From the NCBI GenBank assembly GCA_029287595.1, contig JARFQU010000131.1, positions 1 through 38,212 on the forward strand: a stretch of DNA of 38,212 nucleotides, read 5' to 3'. The DNA is from Halioglobus sp. (GTDB taxonomy: Bacteria > Pseudomonadota > Gammaproteobacteria > Pseudomonadales > Halieaceae). Position numbers and translations under genes: made by a program. Each line of letters starts with the position of its first letter. Within the stretch, counting starts at the first letter, position 1. The notes under the pieces are model-generated. The model did not search any database, had not been told where the DNA came from, and was given only the letters and a program-made list of their open reading frames with translations. Shown one piece after another: positions 16,479 through 23,651 of the stretch.

Positions 16479-17894
16479 ATGTCCGGCAAGGCAGCTTTGA
16501 GCCAGGCGGTTTTCACCCGGGGCTCCACCATGCGACATGTGGTGGTGATGACCGCAGCCAGTGCCACCGGTCTGTTGGCCATGTTCGGCGTGGACATGGT
16601 CGATATGTATTTTCTCACCCTGCTGGGTGAGCAGGAGCTGGCAGCAGCGGTGGGTTATGCGGGCACCCTGTTATTTTTTATGGTGTCTGTAAGCATAGGC
16701 CTGCAGATTGCCCTGGGCGCTCTGGTCGCGCGCTCCGAGGGTGGCCACCGACGTGATCTCGCACGGCGCTACTGCAGCAGCGCACTGTGGTTCAGCGTCC
16801 TGTTGTCAACGGTGCTCAGCCTGGTGACCTGGTTTAACCTGCGCTGGCTGCTGGAATCGCTGGGGGCCTCTGGCCAGACCCTGGATTACGCGGTCAGTTA
16901 CGCTTCTATTGTGTTGCCCAGTATGCCCGTAGTGATGCTGGGTATGAGCATGGCCGGTGGTGTGCGTGCCCTGGGAGATGCACGTCGCTCCATGTGGGCC
17001 ACCTTATCCGGCTCTGCGGTAAATGGCGCCCTTGATCCGCTGTTTATCTTCACCTTCGGCTGGGGACTGGAGGGCGCGGCAATGGCCTCGGTGGTGGCGC
17101 GGCTGGTGTTGCTCGCGGTGGCCTGGTATGCCCTGCACAAGGTGCATAACCTGCCGCGCCGGGTGAGCCCGCGCGAGTTGTGGCAGGACTTGCGACCCAT
17201 AATGACCATTGCCGGCCCGGCGATGCTGACCAATCTCGCCACGCCTATAGGCGGAGCCTTTGTGCTCAAAACCATGTCCCAGTTTGGCGACAGCGCGGTG
17301 GCTGGTGCGGCCATTCTCGGGCGCATTACCCCGGTAGCCTTTGCCGCGATCTTTGCCCTGTCTGGCGCGGTAGGTCCCATTGTCGGACAAAATGCCGGGG
17401 CCGGGCGTTATGACCGGGTGCGCTCCACCCTGGCCAACGCGGTGTTATTCAACGCGGTTTATGTGGCCCTGATGTGGCTGCTGCTGTGGTCGCTGGCGGA
17501 CCTTATCGTCGCTGCATTCTCCGCCAGCGACGCGGCGGCGCAACTGATTCGGTTTTATTGCAATTTCCTGGTAGGGGCTTTCGTGTTTAACGGCATGCTG
17601 TTCGTGGCGAACGCCACCTTCAACAACCTGCACCACGCGCACTGGGCTACCTTTTTCAATTTTGGCCGTGCGGTATTGGGTACCATCCCCGCGGTATACC
17701 TTGGGGCCCAGTGGTATGGCGCGCGCGGTGTGCTGGCGGGTGAGGCCTTTGGCGCACTGCTGTTTGGCATGTTGGCAATGGTGGGTGCCTTCGCGCTGGT
17801 GCGCAAACTGGAGCGGCAACACGTGCCGGTGGCAGTGGCTCCGGTTGTGGATATTACCGTGCCGGATGTGGTCGAGAGGGAGCCGCCAATCTAG
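16479..17894 (+). CDS. MATE-family multidrug/toxin efflux transporter
   Basis: An inner-membrane antiporter of 471 residues with twelve hydrophobic segments in two six-helix halves, exporting organic cations or other compounds at the expense of Na+ or H+. MATE features include GVDMVDMYFLTLLGEQELAAA in helix 1-2 and GPAMLTNLATPIGGAFVLKTM opening the second half. The substrate cannot be predicted. ATG 16479 begins with a soluble leader before helix 1; ATG 16386 lies inside a palindrome and adds a non-conserved stretch. The stop overlaps the convergent DUF5329-like gene by 4 bases. Confidence 0.92.
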   Translation: MSGKAALSQAVFTRGSTMRHVVVMTAASATGLLAMFGVDMVDMYFLTLLGEQELAAAVGYAGTLLFFMVSVSIGLQIALGALVARSEGGHRRDLARRYCSSALWFSVLLSTVLSLVTWFNLRWLLESLGASGQTLDYAVSYASIVLPSMPVVMLGMSMAGGVRALGDARRSMWATLSGSAVNGALDPLFIFTFGWGLEGAAMASVVARLVLLAVAWYALHKVHNLPRRVSPRELWQDLRPIMTIAGPAMLTNLATPIGGAFVLKTMSQFGDSAVAGAAILGRITPVAFAAIFALSGAVGPIVGQNAGAGRYDRVRSTLANAVLFNAVYVALMWLLLWSLADLIVAAFSASDAAAQLIRFYCNFLVGAFVFNGMLFVANATFNNLHHAHWATFFNFGRAVLGTIPAVYLGAQWYGARGVLAGEAFGALLFGMLAMVGAFALVRKLERQHVPVAVAPVVDITVPDVVEREPPI

Positions 17895-18253
17895 GGTTGC
17901 TGGCGATACTCTGCCAGGGCGCGGTGCAACCACTCCCCGCTGGGCTGGGTGATTTCGCTACAAGTGACAGTATAGAGCTTGCCGCTCCAGGAGCTGGCGC
18001 TGGCGAGGCGGTCTATGAAGTGCTCTGCGGTATCGGCGTAGCGCCTACCCCGGTCATACTTCAGGCGCAGGTGGTCTGCCGCATCTGCGGAGTCATGTGC
18101 ATCGCCGTTGCGTACAAAAGTGCAGCCACTGGCGGCGACGAAGCCAAGTAAGTACTGGATCTCTGCGTCTGCCTGGTCTTCCCCGGTCATTGCCGTGGTG
18201 GGCAGTGCCAGGCTCGCCAGCAGCAATACAGTGCTCAGTATCCTGCGGCTCAT
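17891..18253 (-). CDS. Secreted DUF5329-family protein
   Basis: A 120-residue exported protein of unknown function. The signal peptide (about 1-22, cut near TTAMTG) precedes a compact domain with IQYLLGFVAASGCTFVRNG, then HLRLKYDRG, TAEHFIDRLASASSWSG and a C-terminal VTCSE. The two cysteines (in SGCTF and VTCSE) probably form a disulfide. These motifs match the DUF5329 family. It is translationally coupled (ATGA overlap) to the upstream endonuclease/phosphatase-like gene, suggesting a shared envelope role. Confidence 0.8.
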   Translation of the reverse strand: MSRRILSTVLLLASLALPTTAMTGEDQADAEIQYLLGFVAASGCTFVRNGDAHDSADAADHLRLKYDRGRRYADTAEHFIDRLASASSWSGKLYTVTCSEITQPSGEWLHRALAEYRQQP

Positions 18254-19086
18254 GGCAGCGCCAGGCGTACCCGCAGTGGATTGTGGTCCGAACTGGATAC
18301 CGGGATAACCTGGGCGAAGGTAGCTTGCATGCCGCGTATGTAGATATGGTCCAGGGCATAGCCGAAGGTGGTCGTGCGCAGGTCCGGCTCAAAGCTGACC
18401 GGGCCCAGGCCGTGCTTGAGCATGAACTCGTCTACCAGGGTCTGGCGCTTGCCGCTCCAGGTATTGAGGTCCCCCGCCAGTATCACGGGCCCCTGGTGCT
18501 GGCTTAGCAGGTCCGACAGCGCGCCGAACTGGGCCTGGAAATCCTCTATGCCAAAAGCGAAGTTGACCGCGTGCAGGTTGATGGTCAACAGGCGTTCGTC
18601 GCGGCCCTGCAGCGGATATTCAGTAATACTGGTAGCCTTGGGGGTGCCCAGCCAGGGCTCCCAGGCGGTAAAGTTGCACTGGGTTAAGGGGCTACTGCTG
18701 CTCAGGGTCATGACCCCGGTGTCCAGGCTGCTGGTGGTGTAACCGGCGGCAAAGGCCTGCACCAGGGGCGTGGAAAACACCCCGGAAATCCCCGCCTGCA
18801 GGGAGGCCTCCTGGATAAAAGCCAGGTTTACGTCGCCGGCAATCTCCGCCAGGTCTTCGGCCCAGCCTTCATTGCTGGCCTTCTGGATATTCCAGCTGAG
18901 TATGTCCAGTTCCCCCGCCAGAGCCTGGCCAACGGCCGCTGTATCCAGTCCCAGTCCTGCGGCGCAGTTGTCCCCCTGCCGGGCGCGCACCTGCGGACCC
19001 GACGCAAGCAGCGCCAGCATTGCGCAAAACAGCAGCAGGCTGCCCCAGCGCCTCAGGGTGGTTGAAAATAAAGACATAACTGACAT
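18250..19086 (-). CDS. Exported endonuclease/exonuclease/phosphatase-superfamily protein
   Basis: A 278-residue metal-dependent phosphoesterase fold. A hydrophobic signal (about 12-36) directs it to the periplasm or outside. EEP motifs in order: ILSWNIQK, FIQEA, INLHAVNF, AGDLNTW, LDHIYIRG and SSDHNPL, which provide the Asn/Glu/Asp/His metal and catalytic residues. Substrates of the superfamily range from nucleic acids to phospholipids and phosphoinositides; none is predictable here. It overlaps the DUF5329-like gene by 4 bases. Confidence 0.88.
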   Translation of the reverse strand: MSVMSLFSTTLRRWGSLLLFCAMLALLASGPQVRARQGDNCAAGLGLDTAAVGQALAGELDILSWNIQKASNEGWAEDLAEIAGDVNLAFIQEASLQAGISGVFSTPLVQAFAAGYTTSSLDTGVMTLSSSSPLTQCNFTAWEPWLGTPKATSITEYPLQGRDERLLTINLHAVNFAFGIEDFQAQFGALSDLLSQHQGPVILAGDLNTWSGKRQTLVDEFMLKHGLGPVSFEPDLRTTTFGYALDHIYIRGMQATFAQVIPVSSSDHNPLRVRLALP

Positions 19087-19197
19087 CTTGGTGCGATTGA
19101 GCGGCTAGTCTGACAGTGCGCCGCCTCCCAGTCCATGACCTATTGCGCCACTTTTACCGCCGCAGCTGTCGCCAGGGGTCATGGTCTTGTGCGGGCT

Positions 19198-20541
19198 TTA
19201 GAGTTTTTCCAGGTAGGACTGGTACTCCAGGGTGGAAATTCGGCGGCGGAATTCGGCGATTTCCTGCTCCTTGGTGAGGGTGAAAATCCGCTGAAGCTCT
19301 GGACCCAAAGCGCTGCGGATGAAGTCGGACTCGCTGAACAGTTTGACGGCATCGGGCATGTACACCGGCAGTGTCGCCTCTTCCTGTGAGTAGCCATCAC
19401 CGGTGATGGGGTTGCCCGGTGACAGGTTCTGCTCTATGCCGTCGAACATGGCGGCAAGCAGTACCGCGAACAGCAGGTAGGGGTTGGCGTCCGCGCCAGC
19501 CACCCGGTGCTCCAGCCGCCGCGCCGCGTGGCTTCCCGCGGGAACCCTTACCGCCACGGTGCGGTTCTCATAGCCCCAACTGGGGAAGGTGGGCGCGTGG
19601 CAGCCCGGCTGGAAACGGCGATAGGCGTTGTAGCTGGGTGCGAACACGGCGATGGAATCCGCCATATTCAGCAGGCAACCGGCAATGGCGTTATGCAGTT
19701 TAGGGGTGCCCAGTTCGGTGCCGTCGTCGAAGATATTGACACCGTCTTCGTCCAGCACGCTGCAGTGCACGTGCATGCCGTTACCGGCTTCTATTTCGAA
19801 GGGCTTGGCCATGAAACTGGCAATCAGGCCATGTTTGGCCGCCACTCCCTTGATCAGGCGCTTCATCATCATGATCTGCTTGGCGGCCAGCACCGGGTTG
19901 TCGACATGCTGCATGTTGATCTCATACTGCGACGGCGCCGACTCCTTGACCACGCCGTCAAAGGGCAGATCCTGCACCTCACAGGCCAGGCGCAGGTCTT
20001 CCATCATGCCCTGGTGGTGATTCAGTACGTCCAGGCCGTAGGTATTGCCGCCAACGGGTGAGCCGCCTGCGGGCGATGGGCAGGTGTGTTGGGGAATGGA
20101 ATCGTCCCAGGTTACCAGGCTGAACTCCAGCTCTGCCGCGACCACCGGGCGCCAACCGGCCTCCTGGTAGCGGCTCAGTACCTGCTTCAGCACATGGCGA
20201 GGATCTCCCAGATAGGGAGAGCCGTCGGCGTCGAACATGGAGAGCATGACCTGGCCGTGCTGGCCATCCACCGACCAGGGCGTGGGCAGCAGCGACCCCT
20301 CTACCGGCCGGCAGATGCCGTCGGCGTCACCGGACGCGAACACCAGTTCCTCCACGTCACGGCCCCAGATATCCAGGCTGAGTGCGGTTTTGGGGAGTTT
20401 TAGTTCGCCGTCGAAAATCTTGCCGAGTTTGTGCCGCGGTAGCCATTTACCCCGCATGATGCCGTTACAATCGGGCAGCAGGGCTTCAATCGTGGTGATT
20501 TCCGGGTGAGCCCGCAAGAACCAATCGGCTTCAAGCGACAT
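19198..20541 (-). CDS. Glutamine synthetase family protein, gamma-glutamylpolyamine synthetase-like
   Basis: A 447-residue GS-fold ligase: the N-terminal beta-grasp (about 15-100) is followed by the catalytic domain with AAELEFSL, SAPSQYEINMQ, NGMHVHCSVLDEDG, YNAYRRFQPG and the ENRTVAVRVP arginine region. The GlnA adenylylation-site segment is not recognisable. The overall form is that of PuuA/SpuI-type enzymes, which gamma-glutamylate putrescine or other amines before catabolism. The rest of a Puu pathway is not in the window, so the amine substrate is inferred. It has its own promoter (20573-20601) and is neighboured by a LuxR and an AraC regulator. Confidence 0.88.
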   Translation of the reverse strand: MSLEADWFLRAHPEITTIEALLPDCNGIMRGKWLPRHKLGKIFDGELKLPKTALSLDIWGRDVEELVFASGDADGICRPVEGSLLPTPWSVDGQHGQVMLSMFDADGSPYLGDPRHVLKQVLSRYQEAGWRPVVAAELEFSLVTWDDSIPQHTCPSPAGGSPVGGNTYGLDVLNHHQGMMEDLRLACEVQDLPFDGVVKESAPSQYEINMQHVDNPVLAAKQIMMMKRLIKGVAAKHGLIASFMAKPFEIEAGNGMHVHCSVLDEDGVNIFDDGTELGTPKLHNAIAGCLLNMADSIAVFAPSYNAYRRFQPGCHAPTFPSWGYENRTVAVRVPAGSHAARRLEHRVAGADANPYLLFAVLLAAMFDGIEQNLSPGNPITGDGYSQEEATLPVYMPDAVKLFSESDFIRSALGPELQRIFTLTKEQEIAEFRRRISTLEYQSYLEKL

Positions 20542-20572
20542 GCATCCACCGTATGTCTAGTTGTAAGTGGGC

Positions 20573-20601
20573 ACTATCCATACTTCACCAGCGGTTATCA
20601 A
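20573..20601 (-). promoter_or_regulatory. Sigma-70-like promoter for the glutamine synthetase family gene
   Basis: Read on the - strand: -35 TTGATA (20596-20601) and -10 GATAGT (20573-20578) with an ideal 17-nt spacer. Transcription would begin near 20566, giving a leader of about 25 nt before the ATG at 20541. Confidence 0.6.
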
Positions 20602-20715
20602 TACCCTAACTGGGGCAGAATGGCTTTGGCAGAAATTTTCTGATGTTTTTCGCACTATAGCGGGGCGGTGAGGACCGGAAGCTGGTCGATCCGTGTTCCC
20701 ACATATTTGTGGTTT

Positions 20716-20816
20716 GGTTTCATCTAGCGGTCCCGGGCGAAAGCAGGTTTTTCACCAAGCGAATATCGTGGAGCGACTGAAAAACCTGCTTTTGCCCGGC
20801 CCCGATAGCAGAAAAC
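20716..20816 (+). repeat. Palindromic intergenic repeat, copy 2 (compact form)
   Basis: Same element as at 8363-8508 and in the same orientation. Here the outer left arm (20716-20739) joins the inner arm directly, so the whole is one long imperfect palindrome: GGTTTC...CCCGGGCGAAAGCAGGTTTTT on the left and the complement AAAAACCTGCTTTTGCCCGG plus flank on the right. The 26-base centre (20753-20778) is identical to copy 1. It lies downstream of luxR and upstream of the GS-family promoter, so both copies sit just beyond the 3' end of a gene. Confidence 0.85.
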
Positions 20817-20841
20817 GAACACCCGATAGCGGAAACGAACA
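20801..20841 (+). repeat. Two-unit tandem repeat at the right end of repeat copy 2
   Basis: CCCGATAGCAGAAAACGAACA (20801-20821, quoted here only for comparison as 21 bases with a 20-base partner at 20822-20841 reading CCCGATAGCGGAAACGAACA), then a partial third unit CCCGAAGC. The units differ by one insertion and one substitution. It overlaps the palindrome's right flank and may record slippage or partial duplication of the element's end. Confidence 0.7.
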
Positions 20842-20912
20842 CCCGAAGCATGTCTCGCGACTTACCTTGCCGGGCCGTGCCACGGCAGAATAAGCTGCTG
20901 AAAGCGTATAGA

Positions 20913-21758
20913 CTAGCGGGGTGCCATATAGATGCTGAGTGGGTCATCACCGGCGGCCTCGCCCAGGCAGGACATGGCGTTGAGGAACAGGGAGAACAGG
21001 TCCGTCTGGGAGCTTACGTCCAGCTTGCGGTAGATGCTTTTGCGATGTCGCCGCACCGTTTCCAGGGCGATGCCCAGGCGGTCCGCCGAGATATCGGTGC
21101 CGTAGCCGCGCAACATCATCTCCAGCACATCCTTTTCCCTGGGAGATAGCAGGGAGGCGCCGAAGGTGCGGAAGGCCAGGTCAATCTGGTGGTCTATGCC
21201 TGGCTGGATCAGGTGGGTAACAGCGAATTCATCGTGTTCACTGTGGGACCTGATCAGTTCAGACACCGGCTCCGCCAGCAGATACAGTGATTCATACTCC
21301 TGCTCAGAGAATTCGCCGTGCTCTGGCAGGCGCATCATACTCAGGTTGATCACGTTACCGCCATGCAGCTTGGCCAGGTAAATTGCCTCATCCGAGGTGC
21401 CCGTGTCCGCATAGTAATTGCGGTAGTAATCCGATTGCTGCAACTTGCCCATGGTTACCCGCGACAGGCGGTAGATCTTGGCCCTGGGCTGGTTCATGGA
21501 GGTCTGGTAAAACGGGTCCTCGCTATAGGGGCCCTCCAGGTATTCGTCTATCTGGCTGGGTACCGCCTCCGGGGGGATCTCGTGGTACAGCACCCTGGGG
21601 GGGAGATCCTTGTGGTACAGCCAGATCTGCGGGTAATCAATTCTTACCTGGCCGTTGACGGCTTCGATCAGTGTGGGGAAAAAGCGCTCGGTCCCAAGGG
21701 CGGCGATAACCCTGGAGATATCGCGATTCCATTGGCTCAATTGCTTGATATCGGTCAT
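20913..21758 (-). CDS. LuxR-family transcriptional regulator
   Basis: A 281-residue DNA-binding protein with a C-terminal LuxR/GerE helix-turn-helix (about 205-265: LSPREKDVLEMMLRGYGTDISADRLGIALETVRRH). The N-terminal 200 residues form an unrecognised, probably sensory domain without a receiver Asp pocket or a clear autoinducer-binding signature. A LuxR solo is therefore likely. The ATG at 21758 follows a promoter with a perfect -35 hexamer. The GS-family gene downstream on the same strand is a plausible target, but the 371-base gap and promoter between them show they are not one operon. Confidence 0.88.
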   Translation of the reverse strand: MTDIKQLSQWNRDISRVIAALGTERFFPTLIEAVNGQVRIDYPQIWLYHKDLPPRVLYHEIPPEAVPSQIDEYLEGPYSEDPFYQTSMNQPRAKIYRLSRVTMGKLQQSDYYRNYYADTGTSDEAIYLAKLHGGNVINLSMMRLPEHGEFSEQEYESLYLLAEPVSELIRSHSEHDEFAVTHLIQPGIDHQIDLAFRTFGASLLSPREKDVLEMMLRGYGTDISADRLGIALETVRRHRKSIYRKLDVSSQTDLFSLFLNAMSCLGEAAGDDPLSIYMAPR

Positions 21759-21793
21759 GCGCGGCTATGCATTTCTTATGTCGGTACCCCCAG

Positions 21794-21827
21794 GCCCAAT
21801 AGTGGGCAGGTGCCGGGGCGTTGTCAA
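21794..21827 (-). promoter_or_regulatory. luxR promoter with palindrome over the -10
   Basis: On the - strand: a perfect TTGACA (21822-21827) followed by 17 nt and CACTAT (21799-21804). The -10 lies within GCCCA-ATAG-TGGGC (21794-21807), a 5-4-5 inverted repeat that could be an operator, for example for autoregulation. The weak -10 suggests a need for an activator. Confidence 0.5.
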
Positions 21828-21890
21828 ACTGCGCAGCTCGAAATTTTCCCCCAATAGCAGTCCCACGTCGGCGATTTCCCCGTAACGCGC

Positions 21891-21896
21891 TATAAT
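21891..21896 (+). promoter_or_regulatory. Candidate -10 element for the AraC-family gene
   Basis: A perfect TATAAT with TCCGG after it; the -35 is poor. Transcription from it would start around 21903, 24 bases before the preferred TTG start. Confidence 0.45.
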
Positions 21897-21926
21897 TCCG
21901 GTTTGCTGTATGAGGATGGCGCGACT

Positions 21927-22973
21927 TTGTCGAAAGTAATACATAGTTCGGAGCTCTACAACGAAGCGGTACCCATGGAGTTTACCCGGGCACTGTTGGC
22001 CCAGGCGCGCGCCTACAACAAGGATGTGCAAGGTATTCTGCGCGCTGCCCGGTTCCCCTTTGATCCCCTGCGGCAGGATGCCCAGACGGTATTTGTGTCC
22101 AGGGAGCAGTACAGTCGGCTGTGCGTTGAGTTGTTCCGGGAGCTGGGGGATGAATCCGGCGGGGTGATGCCCGATGTGCAGACACCGGTAGGCACCACCC
22201 GCCTTATTGCCCTGAGCATGATCAACAGTTCCAACCTGGCGGCGGCGATACGCCGGGGTATCGAATTCAACGCCTGTTGTCGCGTGCGCCACGGGGCGGC
22301 AGTCGTCAATGAACTGGTGCTGGATACCGACAACAAGGAGGCCACGCTCACCTATTTGTGCAGCGATGACCCGGTGCACAGCCAGCACAGCGTGCTGTGC
22401 AACCTGGCGATGTGGATGCGCTTCTGTGGTTGGCTGATCGGCCAGCACATCGATGTCAGCAGCGCCACCTGTGCCGGCCCGCAGCCGCAATTCACCGCTG
22501 GCATGCGACACTTCTTCCCCTGCCCGGTAAGTTATGACCAGCCGGTGAATTCGGTAACCTTCAGCGCGCGGCACCTGGAAGCGGAGCTGCTGCGCAGCGA
22601 GGCCGACCTGGCGGAATTTCTCAAGCTGGCCCCCTACCATATTGTTATCCAGCCCCTGGCCAGTACCTGCAGTATTACCTACAGGATTCGCGAGATCCTG
22701 GGCCAGGATTTCCGCGAGGAGATGCCGAGCTTCGAGGAATTGACCGCTTTGTTGAATATGTCTGCCCGAACTCTCAGGAGGCGCCTGGAAAAGGAGGGTA
22801 CCTCCTATCAGCGCATCAAGGACAACGCCCGGCGCGACGTGGCGATTTCCATGCTCAGTCGTGACGGAATGACCGTCAGTGAGGTTGCCGAGCAGGTGGG
22901 TTTCTCTGACCCCAGCGCCTTCCACCGCTCGTTCAAGAAGTGGACCGGTCAGTCGCCCGGCTCCTATCGGTAG
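21927..22973 (+). CDS. AraC-family transcriptional regulator with AraC-type ligand-binding N-domain
   Basis: About 348 residues. The N-terminal two thirds match the arabinose-binding-like domain found in OruR/ArgR-type regulators (ALLAQARAYNKDVQGIL, NLAAAIRRGIEF, SVTFSARHLEAELLRSEADLAEF). The C-terminal double helix-turn-helix has LLNMSARTLRRRLEKEGTSY and VSEVAEQVGFSDPSAFHRSFKKWTGQSPGSYR. The start is uncertain: TTG 21927 has GAGGA 10 nt upstream and fits the domain; TTG 21903 and ATG 21975 are alternatives. It is divergent from luxR across 168 bases. The ligand is unknown. Confidence 0.88.
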   Translation: MSKVIHSSELYNEAVPMEFTRALLAQARAYNKDVQGILRAARFPFDPLRQDAQTVFVSREQYSRLCVELFRELGDESGGVMPDVQTPVGTTRLIALSMINSSNLAAAIRRGIEFNACCRVRHGAAVVNELVLDTDNKEATLTYLCSDDPVHSQHSVLCNLAMWMRFCGWLIGQHIDVSSATCAGPQPQFTAGMRHFFPCPVSYDQPVNSVTFSARHLEAELLRSEADLAEFLKLAPYHIVIQPLASTCSITYRIREILGQDFREEMPSFEELTALLNMSARTLRRRLEKEGTSYQRIKDNARRDVAISMLSRDGMTVSEVAEQVGFSDPSAFHRSFKKWTGQSPGSYR

Positions 22974-23046
22974 GCCACCTGACTGAGCCCCTGCCTTAAA
23001 TCAGCCAGGCGGAACTTACTGCGCACAACCTGCTGGATCGATAGAC

Positions 23047-23643
23047 CTAGTCAGCCCAATCCAGAGGTTCCGTACGCCAGTGTTTGCGCCAGGCCAGGTA
23101 CACCTTGTCGCTGTAGACGCGTTTGCCTACGCTGCCGTTGTAACGCGCCAGCGCCCTGTGCAAATGGCCCTTTTCCCGCTCCAGGTAGAACTGCAGTATG
23201 CGGCAGCCGTATTCGAAGTTGGTGAGGTTGTCCGTGAGATTGTCGTCGGGGCGGCCGATTTCATCTTTCCAGAAAGGCATTACCTGCATCATGCCCTGGG
23301 CCCCGACCCGGGAGATGGCGAAACGATCAAAATGGCTTTCCACTTCGATGACTGCCAGCACCAGTTCGGGGGGGAGGCCCGCCTCGGTGGCGGCGGCATG
23401 GATGGCGCGCAGCAGGTCCAGGCGTTGCTGCGGGTCTTTGACATAGCGGCTCAGGCGGCCCGACATGTCGACCAGCCAGACCTCCGCATCAAAGCGATCC
23501 TGGAAACTTTCGGCGCCGTGGATCGTCTGCTCCAGGAAGCTGCGCAGTTCTTCCCGCTCCTGCAGGTCCGCCGGTTGTGCGACTAGATCCAGGCTCAGCA
23601 TGAGTGACATGGCGATAAAGGCCAGGCGCGCCCTGCGATACAT
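23047..23643 (-). CDS. Lytic transglycosylase (SLT domain)
   Basis: A small 198-residue periplasmic muramidase. A hydrophobic signal (about 5-22) is followed by a helical region and the SLT fold: catalytic Glu102 in VIEVESHF, then GAQGMMQVMPFW and ALARYNGSVG. It cuts peptidoglycan to form 1,6-anhydro ends. It starts 9 nt after the proS stop on the same strand and is thus the distal gene of a proS-slt operon, an arrangement common in this group. Confidence 0.93.
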   Translation of the reverse strand: MYRRARLAFIAMSLMLSLDLVAQPADLQEREELRSFLEQTIHGAESFQDRFDAEVWLVDMSGRLSRYVKDPQQRLDLLRAIHAAATEAGLPPELVLAVIEVESHFDRFAISRVGAQGMMQVMPFWKDEIGRPDDNLTDNLTNFEYGCRILQFYLEREKGHLHRALARYNGSVGKRVYSDKVYLAWRKHWRTEPLDWAD

Positions 23644-23651
23644 GGAGTCCG

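Larger units (their letters stand above)
20542..20912. other. Intergenic region between the GS-family and luxR genes
   Basis: A 371-base gap holding the GS-family promoter at its left, then the second copy of the palindromic repeat and a short tandem repeat on the luxR side. The short open frames across it follow the repeat and do not look coding. Confidence 0.6.

Noticed and set aside
20860-20912. Short frames between repeat copy 2 and luxR
   Set aside because: No ribosome binding site, no homology, and they run through the repeat.
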